Shown: positions 1 through 6,371, numbered from the stretch's first letter. The stretch: 7,701 bases of DNA from Lentisphaeria bacterium (GCA_024405235.1 JAKSPA010000068.1:1-7701); one strand, 5' to 3'. Notes: generated from the sequence alone by a model not told the origin. Translations and numbers: made by a program.

Positions 1-21
1 TTTGTGGATATATATACCTTT

Positions 22-54
22 CGGCCTAAAAGGCCCTAAATAGGGCCACTTTTT
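22..54. terminator. Candidate hairpin terminator at left edge
   Basis: A perfect 6-bp stem (32-37 GGCCCT with 42-47 AGGGCC, loop AAAT) is followed on the plus strand by five T's at 50-54. On the minus strand the same stem is followed by TTTT (31-28). A second GGCC at 23-26 can pair with 32-35 as an alternative fold. It could end a plus-strand gene entering from the left, or act as a back-up terminator for the minus-strand gene at 195-629. Which of these applies cannot be decided, because nothing to the left is visible. Confidence 0.4.
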
Positions 55-101
55 GAGCCTTTTGCTTTTTGAGTGCTTTAGCGGCGGTCGGAGAGGCGTG
101 A

Positions 102-151
102 AAACAAAAAGGAGCTGCTACAACCTCTGATAGAGGTTTTGCAACAGCTCC
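102..151 (-). terminator. Rho-independent terminator of the zinc-finger gene
   Basis: Read on the minus strand, a long stem is built from GGAGCTG at 151-145 pairing with CAGCTCC at 117-111 and AACCTCT pairing with AGAGGTT further in. Wobble pairs join the two stems, there is a two-A bulge, and the loop is ATC. It is followed directly by TTTTTGTTTT (110-101). It starts 43 bases after the stop codon of the only gene upstream of it. This is the textbook arrangement of an intrinsic terminator and is the strongest terminator in the window. Confidence 0.85.
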
Positions 152-194
152 TTCTTATGTCATCCGCTATGAATGATTAGCGTTCAAATCAAAC

Positions 195-629
195 TTATTT
201 CTTCAAACGATGCTGCTGGGTTCTCTCAACATCCATGGCTTCGTTAGTCATCTGATTTGTGCGCATCTTCTGCTTCTGATATGACTCCTGCTGCATCTGG
301 GTGATTGATTTGCCAGTGACCTTGTTCCAGACCTGCTTGATGTTGTTGCGGTAAACCCATGCGCAGACAAGCAGAAGGGCAATGATAATCCATCTCACAA
401 TGCCTCCGACATTCACGCGAGCGTTGGCGCGATCGCGGCGTTCGACAACATCCGCTGAACGGCGCGTAGATTCCTTGGCCATCTTGAGACACGCTTCTGA
501 ACAGCACTTGAAGCCGTCATCTTCGATAAGGCATTCCTGACACACAGGGCGACGGCAGACACTGCAATGCGCAACGGCAAGACGATTTGGATGCTTCAGA
601 CAAACGGGACCATCTAATTCCTTACCCAT
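195..629 (-). CDS. B-box-type zinc-finger, single-pass membrane protein
   Basis: This predicted protein has 144 residues. The start at 629 is chosen because AGGAG (641-637) lies 7 bases upstream; the longer frame opening at 686 would add 19 residues with no ribosome site. Residues 10-47 carry a cysteine/histidine cluster: C10-x2-H13, C22-x2-C25, C30-x2-C33 and C42-C43-x3-C47. This resembles the compact B-box zinc domains found at the N-terminus of many bacterial membrane proteins. A charged linker (about 49-73) leads to one hydrophobic helix (about 74-93) and a polar, Gln/Met-rich, lysine-ending tail that may form a coiled coil. The likely topology is zinc domain in the cytoplasm, anchored in the inner membrane. 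In family terms such domains usually mediate protein contacts; the actual function is unknown. It has its own promoter candidate and terminator, so it is probably not part of the ATPase operon. Confidence 0.8.
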   Translation of the reverse strand: MGKELDGPVCLKHPNRLAVAHCSVCRRPVCQECLIEDDGFKCCSEACLKMAKESTRRSADVVERRDRANARVNVGGIVRWIIIALLLVCAWVYRNNIKQVWNKVTGKSITQMQQESYQKQKMRTNQMTNEAMDVERTQQHRLKK

Positions 630-636
630 CTTTTTT

Positions 637-641
637 CTCCT
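637..641 (-). promoter_or_regulatory. Ribosome binding site setting the zinc-finger start
   Basis: AGGAG on the minus strand stands 7 bases before the ATG at 629. It is the best Shine-Dalgarno match in the window and decides for the 144-residue form over the frame that opens at 686. Confidence 0.75.
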
Positions 642-679
642 AGATGCTTGGAAACTAAAACTATGAAATATACCTAAAA

Positions 680-708
680 ATAACACACTTCCGGATTTTT
701 GCTATCAA
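680..708 (-). promoter_or_regulatory. Candidate sigma-70-type promoter for the zinc-finger gene
   Basis: On the minus strand, TTGATA (708-703, a -35-like box) is followed after exactly 17 bases by TGTTAT (685-680, four of six matches to a -10 box). A run of nine T's (723-715) sits just upstream, like an A/T-rich UP element. It would give a leader of roughly 40-50 bases before the ATG at 629. The surrounding DNA is A/T-rich, so chance matches are likely; this rests on pattern only. Confidence 0.4.
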
Positions 709-890
709 ACAGCGAAAAAAAAAGGAATTTAATGCATTGCACGCGCATAAAACATGGTAATTTTTCTTATAACAAGAGACTTAGATATATCATGTCCATA
801 GAATATGAACTGCACACGGGCAGTCGTGCAAAACCGATATAGCCTCAACAACACGCAAATAAGCGCTACCCTGCCGAGAACGACGCCGTG

Positions 891-944
891 AACTTTCATA
901 TACTTGTCACATGCAATATCGTGTGACACCAATACATGAAAGTT
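891..944. repeat. Nested imperfect palindrome, 54 bases
   Basis: Outer arms AACTTTCAT (891-899) and ATGAAAGTT (936-944) are perfect 9-base reverse complements. Inside them GTCACA (906-911) pairs with TGTGAC (922-927) around a 10-base loop. The stretches between the two stems pair only partly. Neither side has a T-run, so it is not a classical terminator. It could fold in the 3' region of the ATPase operon transcript as an end-stabilising or rho-linked structure, or be a binding site for a dimeric regulator. Confidence 0.55.
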
Positions 945-1003
945 TCAAACTAATGAAAAAACGCGGACGCTCTGTTCTTTGGATGAATTTGTCGAACGCC
1001 AAT

Positions 1004-1024
1004 TGATCAAACTCTATTTGATCA
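1004..1024. repeat. 8-bp inverted repeat spanning the stress-gene stop codon
   Basis: TGATCAAA (1004-1011) and TTTGATCA (1017-1024) are perfect reverse complements around the 5-base loop CTCTA. The loop contains the stop codon (TAG on the minus strand, 1016-1014). A hairpin here would enclose the end of the operon's last reading frame. It has no following T-run. It is weak in G/C and could be coincidental. Confidence 0.45.
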
Positions 1025-1478
1025 CAAAAATTGGGACATCCGCCAGTTCAAGAAGGAGTTCACGCTCGACGGTGAAGACATCCTTGTCATGATAGAGTCC
1101 TCTGCGGCCACCGATGACAATTGCGTCGATCTGGTGATTTCTGACATAGTTCAGAACCACTTGATTGAGTCTTCCGCGAAGGACTTCAGTCTGGATGTCC
1201 ACATTCGCCGCCTTTGCAAGTCGCTTTGTGCGTTCAAGATATGCCTGCCCCTTCATGTTGATCGACGATTCGAACTCCTCGCGTTCTTCAGAGACGAAGA
1301 TTCTCATCTGAAGAAGGTAGTCCAATGTCGCAGTGTCCACGATGTAGGTGGCGATCAATTCGCTTTGCAGATTAGCCACCAGCCTCAAAGCGAAGGCGGT
1401 GGCCTGCTCTGACTCCTTGGAGCCATCTACAACAAGAAGCACGCGTTTCAGAAAGGCACTAGTCTGTTGTTCCGACAT
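1014..1478 (-). CDS. Universal stress protein, UspA family
   Basis: This predicted protein has 154 residues, of normal UspA length. The fold is recognisable from the first strand, LLVVDGS (14-20 with the chosen start), and from the closing DVPIFVIK strand. The family's ATP-binding pattern G-2x-G-9x-G-S/T is only half present: GGRRG (about 123-127) is there, but the later Gly-Ser/Thr pair is replaced by Val-Glu (about 137-138). ATP binding is therefore doubtful, as in UspA-type members that do not bind ATP. The start at 1478 has GGAG (1491-1488) 9 bases upstream; an in-frame ATG at 1493 is the alternative and adds five residues. Its beginning overlaps the last 20 bases of subunit D, so translation is probably coupled to the ATPase. 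Such proteins are generally linked to energy stress and growth arrest; a direct role with the ATPase is inference from position. Confidence 0.88.
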   Translation of the reverse strand: MSEQQTSAFLKRVLLVVDGSKESEQATAFALRLVANLQSELIATYIVDTATLDYLLQMRIFVSEEREEFESSINMKGQAYLERTKRLAKAANVDIQTEVLRGRLNQVVLNYVRNHQIDAIVIGGRRGLYHDKDVFTVERELLLELADVPIFVIK

Positions 1479-2133
1479 CTTGTGCGTCTCCATTGGCCTG
1501 TCTTTCCGTCTGAGCGGCTTCCAGGCGTTTTTTTATCATCTTGCTTGTAAAGAAAGAATCCAATTCCTTTGATTCAAGACTTTCACCAATATAATGCAGA
1601 GTGGCCTTGTAGTCTGGAATGAAAATATGCTCCAGAGCATTGACGCGCCGTTGCGTCTTCTTGAGTTCTCTGGCCAAAAGCATGACGGTGGTTTCCAGTT
1701 CGGCCAATCTGGCGATCGTCTCCATGAGTTCCAGAAAATCCTGCATGGTCGCATCGACGGTGGCATCCGTTCCGGCAAATCCGTACTGCGAGTGGAATGC
1801 CGTATGGTTCGTCGCGATTCGCGGTGTGCGGAAACCAGCGGTAAGCGTGGTTTCCACGGCCACTTCATGCTCATAGTGGATTCCGCTGGCGACGTTTCTG
1901 AGATGCAGATAGCCATTCTGCGCGATTGCGGTGCGAAGCGCGCGATAGGCCTTCTCGCGGCGTTCGTTTAGTTCGCGCTGCACCACCTGGACGCGCTCGA
2001 GCATGCGCATCATCTCCATGACGAGAATCTCGCGCTTCTGCTCCAGGAGGTTGTAGCCCTCCGTGGCCATCTCAAGATCGCGCTTGAGATTCAGCTGGAC
2101 GCTTTTGGTTGGCGCTACATTCAGTCTGCCCAT
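1459..2133 (-). CDS. atpD: V-type ATPase subunit D (central stalk)
   Basis: This predicted protein has 224 residues, within the usual 200-230 range. Subunit D is the rotating axle that passes through the A3B3 head and couples it to the membrane ring through F and C. The N-terminal helix (about 1-60) opens with the family pattern of a short basic start followed by a P-T-K-S segment. The C-terminal helix carries the hallmark RRVNALE (162-168) followed by the IPDY turn. A glycine-containing middle segment (about 75-115) separates the two long helices, as expected for the coiled-coil hairpin. It starts 6 bases after the stop of B, with AAAAGG just before the ATG. The last residues are polar and variable. 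Its end overlaps the stress gene. Confidence 0.95.
   Translation of the reverse strand: MGRLNVAPTKSVQLNLKRDLEMATEGYNLLEQKREILVMEMMRMLERVQVVQRELNERREKAYRALRTAIAQNGYLHLRNVASGIHYEHEVAVETTLTAGFRTPRIATNHTAFHSQYGFAGTDATVDATMQDFLELMETIARLAELETTVMLLARELKKTQRRVNALEHIFIPDYKATLHYIGESLESKELDSFFTSKMIKKRLEAAQTERQANGDAQDVGTTD
1488..1491 (-). promoter_or_regulatory. Ribosome binding site of the stress gene inside subunit D
   Basis: GGAG lies 9 bases upstream of the ATG at 1478 and within the last codons of subunit D. It overlaps the alternative ATG at 1493. It favours the 154-residue start, and its placement fits translational coupling. Confidence 0.45.
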
Positions 2134-2139
2134 TGCCTT

Positions 2140-3534
2140 TTAACAGTCGTAGTGCTCCTTGAGTTCCTCTTCGCTCACGCGGAGGAGCTCTTCGCGCGGA
2201 AGAATCTTCAGCGCCTCCCAGCCAAGCCTGAGCGACTCTTCGATGGAACGATTTTCGTATTCGCCCTGCGAAATCACCGTCGATTCAAACTTTTCGCCGA
2301 ATTTCATGTAGAGCTGATCGATTTGCGAAAGTTCCTCCGTGCCGATGACTGACGCAAGGCTTCGAATGTCCTTCACCTTCGAATACGCGGCGAAGAGCTG
2401 CGACGCCACGTGCGGATGGTCGTCTCTAGTGCGCCCCTTGCCGATACCGTCCTTCATTAGTCGCGAAAGCGACGGCAGACCGGCGACAGGCGGATAGATT
2501 CCACGCTGATACATCTCGCGGTCCAGAACAATCTGACCTTCGGTAATGTATCCAGTCAAGTCCGGAACAGGATGCGAGATGTCGTCGGAAGGCATCGTGA
2601 GAATAGGCATCTGAGTAATCGAACCACCGCCGGCGGAAAGACGGCCGGCGCGCTCGTACATCGAAGCCAAATCGGAATAGAGGTATCCTGGATAACCCTT
2701 TCTGCTTGGAATTTCACCACGCGCAGTCGCGATTTCACGCAGGGCTTCGCAGTAGTTCGTCATGTCCGTGATGATGACGAGAACGTGCATGCCGCAATCA
2801 TACGCGAGATATTCGGCCAGCGTCAAAGCGCTTCTGGGCGTAATCATACGCTCCACAGACGGATCGTCTGCCAGCGAAAGGAACATCGCGACGTTGCGCA
2901 GCACGCCGGACTGCTCGAAGGAATCCACGAAGAAGCGCGCGACGTCGAATTTCACACCCATTGCGGCGAAGACGATTGCGAATTGAACATCTTCGTTCAG
3001 CAGTTTCGCCTGACGCGCGATCTGAGCAGCTATGCGATTGTGCGGGAGGCCGTTTCCGGAGAAAATCGGCAGCTTCTGACCGCGCACGAGAGTATTCATC
3101 AAATCAATGGACGAAATGCCAGTCTGGATGAAATCTCTTGGATATTCACGGGAGAATGGATTGACTGGCTCGCCGTTGACGTCGCGATATTCGCGAGTCA
3201 TCGGTGCGGGCAGACCGTCCTTTGGGCGGCCAAGACCATCGAATACACGTCCGAGCATCTCCTTCGCAACGGGAATCTGCAGCGAATGTCCTAAGAAGCG
3301 TGCGCGCGTATTCGCCTTCGAGAGGGCGTCTGTACCGCCGAAAATCTGCACGAGTGCAGTATCGGCGGTGACGTCGAGGACCTGGCCGAGGCGCACGTCG
3401 CCGTTGGGTGCGGCGACCTCCACGAGTTCATCGTACGCCACGCCGTGGACGTTCTCCATGAAGACGAGAGGACCGTCGATGTTTTTAACTCCCGTGTATT
3501 GGAGTCCGTCGTGTTTTGCGTTGATCTCAGACAT
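2140..3534 (-). CDS. atpB: V-type ATPase subunit B (non-catalytic)
   Basis: This predicted protein has 464 residues, typical for the family. Subunit B alternates with A in the head hexamer and helps form the nucleotide pocket at the interface without hydrolysing ATP itself. The degenerate P-loop SGNGLPHN (159-166) stands where the catalytic subunit has GxxxxGKT and is diagnostic of B. The segment from RKGYPGYLYSDL (278-289) to MYERAGRL (292-299) is the conserved arginine-containing region facing the catalytic site. The N-terminal barrel (about 10-80) and C-terminal helical domain (about 370-464) are both present, so the gene looks intact. The ATG at 3534 is 8 bases after the stop of A. AGAGG is only 2 bases upstream of it, unusually close, so re-initiation after A is likely. 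Confidence 0.97.
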   Translation of the reverse strand: MSEINAKHDGLQYTGVKNIDGPLVFMENVHGVAYDELVEVAAPNGDVRLGQVLDVTADTALVQIFGGTDALSKANTRARFLGHSLQIPVAKEMLGRVFDGLGRPKDGLPAPMTREYRDVNGEPVNPFSREYPRDFIQTGISSIDLMNTLVRGQKLPIFSGNGLPHNRIAAQIARQAKLLNEDVQFAIVFAAMGVKFDVARFFVDSFEQSGVLRNVAMFLSLADDPSVERMITPRSALTLAEYLAYDCGMHVLVIITDMTNYCEALREIATARGEIPSRKGYPGYLYSDLASMYERAGRLSAGGGSITQMPILTMPSDDISHPVPDLTGYITEGQIVLDREMYQRGIYPPVAGLPSLSRLMKDGIGKGRTRDDHPHVASQLFAAYSKVKDIRSLASVIGTEELSQIDQLYMKFGEKFESTVISQGEYENRSIEESLRLGWEALKILPREELLRVSEEELKEHYDC

Positions 3535-3542
3535 GGCCTCTG

Positions 3543-5318
3543 CTACTTCCCGTAATTCGTATGCTGATTGGATATGGCGTCAAGTTCCGCGAAGATTCTC
3601 TGTTCAAGCGAACTCATGGCAGCCTGGTCGTCGTTTTTGATTTCGGACTTCATGCGGTTCATGCGGTCCAGATCCTTTATTCCGCGAATCTCGGCCAGAG
3701 TGCCGCCGTTTTTGATGATTTCGCGCGAACGCGTGATGAAGGTAGCCAGCAACGCCATCATCCACAGCTGCTTCTTTGGCGAGCAATACATGTCGATCGC
3801 ATCGAAGGAATTCTGCTGCAGGAAGGCGTTCTTGATGATTTCCGCAACGAAAAGCGTCAGTCGCTGCCCTTCTGGAAGCGCATCGGGCCCCACGAGTTTC
3901 GCGATTCGCTGAAGATTCGTTTCCTCCTGCAGGACATTCATCAGAATCTCGCGCTGGTCATGCCAGTTCATCGCGCTCTTGCGCCACCATGCCGCCGTTT
4001 CAGGAAGATATTCGCTGTATGAATTGCGCCATGAAATCGCGGGATAATGGCGCGCGTTGGCCAAATCGCGGTCCAGCGCCCAGAAGCATCTGATGAAACG
4101 CGTCGTATGCTGCGTCACAGGCTCAGAGAAGTCACCGCCGGGAGGCGATACGGCGCCGATGACGGAGACCGTTCCTTCGGAGCCTGAAAGAGTCGCAACG
4201 CGTCCCGCACGTTCGTAGAAAGACGCAAGACGATTCGGAAGATAGGCTGGGAAGCCTTCGTCCGCAGGCATTTCCTCAAGACGGCCAGACAGTTCGCGAA
4301 GCGCTTCCGCCCAACGGCTTGTTGAATCCGCCATGACGGCGACGTCGTAACCCATGTCGCGATAGTATTCCGCCAATGTGATTCCCGTGTAGATGGATAC
4401 CTCACGAGCGGCCACTGGCATGTTGGAAGTATTCGCGATCAGAATCGTGCGTTCCATAAGCGAACGGCCGGTTCTCGGATCCACGAGTTCAGGGAACTCG
4501 CGAAGCACTTCCGTCATCTCGTTGCCACGCTCGCCGCAGCCGATATAGACGATGATTTTCGCCTCGCACCACTTTGCGAGCGCCTGCTGCGTCATGGTCT
4601 TGCCGGTGCCGAAACCGCCTGGAATCGCTGCCGCACCGCCTTTCGCCAACGGGAAGAACGTATCGACAACGCGCAGGCCTGTCAGTAGCGGCGCCTCAAG
4701 CGGCAGACGCGCTTGCGAGGGGCGCGGCTGACGCACTGGCCAGTACTGGAAAAGCCCCACGGAATAGGTCGCTCCAGTCGCATCGTCCTGAAGTTCGCAA
4801 AGAGTGTCATGGCCGTCATATTCGCCTGCAGGAACCAGTTTTGTTATCCTGCCGCGATGACGTGGCGGAATCATCACCCTGTGAAGCACGCTTTCGGTCT
4901 CCTGCACTTCGCCAAGAACCTGCCCCGCCTCCATGACGTCGCCCAATTTCACGATGGGTTTGAAAGACCACTTCCTGTCCAAATCCAATGCAGGAGTCTT
5001 CTCGCCGCGCGCGATGAAGGAGGAACCCTTCTTGGCGATTTCACTCAACGGGCGCTGGATTCCGTCATAGATCTTTCCAAGCAGTCCAGGGCCAAGGCAT
5101 ACAGAAAGCGGACGGCCTGAACAGAACACAGGCTCGCCAGGACGCAGGCCGCTCGAGATTTCATAGACCTGAATGGTGGCGACGGCGCCGCGAACGCGGA
5201 TGACTTCGCCGATGAGACGCAGATTGCCCACCTCGACGACTTCCAGAACACCCGTGTGCTCCATCTGACGGGCCTCTACAATCGGTCCGTTGATTCGGAT
5301 GATTATGCCTTTATCCAT
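3543..5318 (-). CDS. atpA: V-type ATPase catalytic subunit A
   Basis: This predicted protein has 591 residues, the normal length for bacterial and archaeal A subunits. It binds and hydrolyses (or makes) ATP at three sites in the head. The P-loop GGFGTGKT is at 234-241, the catalytic glutamate is in GER (E263), the Walker B end ADSTSRW is at 330-336 and FYERAGR at 367-373. The long insertion between the barrel and the P-loop (about 110-200), called the non-homologous region and specific to A subunits, is present. The conserved SYSEY segment lies near 433. The P-loop has Thr where eukaryotic V-ATPases carry a redox-sensitive Cys, so that disulfide control is not expected. All key residues are intact. 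The start has only a weak GGA before it. The gene follows a 100-base repeat-rich spacer, the largest gap between operon genes seen here. Confidence 0.98.
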   Translation of the reverse strand: MDKGIIIRINGPIVEARQMEHTGVLEVVEVGNLRLIGEVIRVRGAVATIQVYEISSGLRPGEPVFCSGRPLSVCLGPGLLGKIYDGIQRPLSEIAKKGSSFIARGEKTPALDLDRKWSFKPIVKLGDVMEAGQVLGEVQETESVLHRVMIPPRHRGRITKLVPAGEYDGHDTLCELQDDATGATYSVGLFQYWPVRQPRPSQARLPLEAPLLTGLRVVDTFFPLAKGGAAAIPGGFGTGKTMTQQALAKWCEAKIIVYIGCGERGNEMTEVLREFPELVDPRTGRSLMERTILIANTSNMPVAAREVSIYTGITLAEYYRDMGYDVAVMADSTSRWAEALRELSGRLEEMPADEGFPAYLPNRLASFYERAGRVATLSGSEGTVSVIGAVSPPGGDFSEPVTQHTTRFIRCFWALDRDLANARHYPAISWRNSYSEYLPETAAWWRKSAMNWHDQREILMNVLQEETNLQRIAKLVGPDALPEGQRLTLFVAEIIKNAFLQQNSFDAIDMYCSPKKQLWMMALLATFITRSREIIKNGGTLAEIRGIKDLDRMNRMKSEIKNDDQAAMSSLEQRIFAELDAISNQHTNYGK

Positions 5319-5323
5319 TTCCG

Positions 5324-5351
5324 TTAAATGCTCAATTTTAAATGCTCAATT
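5324..5351. repeat. Perfect tandem duplication of 14 bases
   Basis: TTAAATGCTCAATT occurs twice head to tail at 5324-5337 and 5338-5351, immediately upstream of subunit A. Fourteen is twice the 7-base period seen on the other side of the spacer. The second copy also forms most of one arm of the fold-back structure. Confidence 0.85.
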
Positions 5352-5406
5352 CAATTCTCAATTCCCAATCTTACATTCAATCCAAATCAATTGAGAATTG
5401 AGCATT
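5341..5406. repeat. Fold-back repeat in the E-A spacer
   Basis: The arm at 5341-5363 is the reverse complement of the arm at 5389-5406, apart from a 5-base CAATT insertion in the left arm. This gives about 18 base pairs around an A/T-rich centre of 25 bases. The spacer (5319-5418) contains no gene. In the transcript it would form a stable hairpin separating subunit E from subunit A. It could slow RNA decay from one side, pause polymerase, or be the remnant of a small palindromic repeat family; the sequence alone does not decide. Confidence 0.75.
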
Positions 5407-5421
5407 GAGATTTGAGAATTA
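5389..5421. repeat. Heptanucleotide tandem array (NNTTGAG)
   Basis: Four consecutive 7-base units read AATTGAG, AATTGAG, CATTGAG and ATTTGAG (5389-5416), followed by a partial unit that runs into the stop codon of subunit E (5421-5419). The left half of the spacer carries the complementary unit CTCAATT. The array thus ends exactly at the coding boundary. Confidence 0.8.
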
Positions 5422-6027
5422 TTCTTTGTCGCAGGAGGCCAGTTCTCTGCGGAATGTCTCCTTGAGCCTAAGAAGGCGCCCCGCATACGTGTTGTCGTAG
5501 GAAAGTCTTCCGTCGGCGCTCTCGATGAAAAGACCGCCCTTGACCGATTCGTCTGGAACGATCGTCGCCTGAAGACGCCTTCCCGCTATCTCCTCAAGCC
5601 AGTTCGACGTCACCAGGGCGGCATCGGTATTGGAGACCTTGACGACCATTTCGTCGCAATCCACAGCCTCGAGCGCCTCCCTTGCAAGATTGCGGAGGGA
5701 CTTCTCACGATCGCTGTCGCCGTCTTTGAGTTCCTGCGCCTCCTTCAAAAGGCTTGCAAAGAAAGTCTCCAGGCACTCTTCGCGTTTCCGCAGCCACATT
5801 TTGCGCTCCTCCATCCAGATGCCCTGGATGATGTTGCGCGCCTTCTGGTCGTAGTCCTTCCGACTTTGCTCAAGCGTGCGCTCACGCAGTTCCGCAATTT
5901 CCTTTTCGGCACGCGCCTTCGCCGAATTGGCGGCACTCTGCGCGCGAGCGACGATCTTGTCCGCGCGGCTCTTCGCCTCGGCGAGAATTTCCTTCTGGAG
6001 TCTCTCTTCTTGACTTTGGGATTCCAT
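5419..6027 (-). CDS. atpE: V-type ATPase subunit E (peripheral stalk)
   Basis: This predicted protein has 202 residues, normal for subunit E. It forms the outer stalk that holds the A3B3 head still while the rotor turns. Residues about 1-110 are a long charged helix rich in Ala, Glu, Lys and Arg, suited to the stalk coiled coil. The C-terminal globular part ends with the family pattern GGLFIES then DGRLSYDNTY (about 165-182), which binds the top of the head. The ATG at 6027 is chosen because it lies 2 bases after the stop of F. The frame remains open to an ATG at 6111, but that start would overlap F by 82 bases and add a non-helical leader unlike the family. No strong ribosome site is seen, so coupling to F translation is likely. 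The partner stalk gene (G/H) is not in the window. Confidence 0.92.
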   Translation of the reverse strand: MESQSQEERLQKEILAEAKSRADKIVARAQSAANSAKARAEKEIAELRERTLEQSRKDYDQKARNIIQGIWMEERKMWLRKREECLETFFASLLKEAQELKDGDSDREKSLRNLAREALEAVDCDEMVVKVSNTDAALVTSNWLEEIAGRRLQATIVPDESVKGGLFIESADGRLSYDNTYAGRLLRLKETFRRELASCDKE

Positions 6028-6029
6028 TG

Positions 6030-6350
6030 CTATTTCTGTTCGAGGATCTTCACCCCGACAGCCTCGTAGATCAACTGCTCCATTGACCGAGTCTTCGCTC
6101 GGTTGCCCCACACGTCCTCGACAGTGGCGATATAGGGCTGCCCCGCCTTCAACTTATGGGCGGTGACTTCCGGTTCGAGCCACGCCGCAACCTGTTCGGT
6201 CAGCACGAGAATAATCAGACCGCGCTCGGAAAGGGCGACTTGGAATGCACGAAGCGCATCCTCTCGATTGGCGACGATGTCGCCTGGCACTCCTGCGAAT
6301 CGGAAGCCAAGCGCCGTATCCTGATCGCCTATGAAACGATATGGAGTCAT
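6030..6350 (-). CDS. atpF: V-type ATPase subunit F (central stalk)
   Basis: This predicted protein has 106 residues, the usual size. Subunit F sits beside D in the rotating stalk and can influence ATPase activity. The family opening, a strand followed by IGDQDTALGFRFAGV (7-21), matches the common pattern IGD-x-D-T-x-x-GFRLAG. The middle strand LIILVLTEQVA (45-55) is the expected Rossmann-like strand followed by the helix at 55-60. The C-terminal helix follows a GNRAKTRSMEQLI segment. It starts 21 bases after the stop of K and ends 2 bases before E. In most operons of this type F follows E and C; here it comes before E. Confidence 0.93.
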   Translation of the reverse strand: MTPYRFIGDQDTALGFRFAGVPGDIVANREDALRAFQVALSERGLIILVLTEQVAAWLEPEVTAHKLKAGQPYIATVEDVWGNRAKTRSMEQLIYEAVGVKILEQK

Positions 6351-6371
6351 TTCAAATGCGGGAAGACGGAA

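Larger units (their letters stand above)
630..1013. other. 384-base stretch with no convincing gene
   Basis: This stretch lies between the stop of the universal stress gene and the start of the zinc-finger gene, and is visibly richer in A/T than the coding DNA. A minus-strand 67-codon frame (932-729) has no ribosome site, no recognisable domain and an odd composition, so I do not call it. The stretch holds the candidate promoter at 708-680, a large imperfect palindrome at 891-944 and a short inverted repeat at the end of the stress gene. I see no tRNA or known riboswitch. No clean T-tailed terminator for the ATPase operon was found here; a T6 run at 961-956 has no good stem before it. Confidence 0.6.

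Noticed and set aside
630..686. Longer start for the zinc-finger protein at 686
   Set aside because: The internal ATG at 629 has a clear AGGAG 7 bases upstream. The 19 extra residues would be read across that site and lie over the promoter-leader region.
729..932. Minus-strand frame of 67 codons in the intergenic stretch
   Set aside because: No ribosome site, no domain, cysteine- and basic-rich haphazard composition, and it overlaps the palindrome at 891-944. Chance frame.
950..1003. T6 run (961-956 on the minus strand) as terminator of the ATPase operon
   Set aside because: No stem of more than three base pairs stands directly before the T-run, so an intrinsic terminator cannot be supported.
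2572..3294. Long plus-strand open frame of 240 codons opposite subunit B
   Set aside because: It is fully antisense to the well-supported B gene and His/Arg-rich in the manner of a complementary-strand shadow, with no ribosome site.
5324..5421. CRISPR array in the E-A spacer
   Set aside because: The units are 7 or 14 bases without unique spacers of regular length, and they are arranged as an inverted pair. This is a tandem/fold-back repeat, not CRISPR.
6028..6111. Longer start for subunit E at 6111
   Set aside because: It would overlap subunit F by 82 bases, and the added residues do not resemble the helical N-terminus of the family. The ATG at 6027 fits the spacing and family length.
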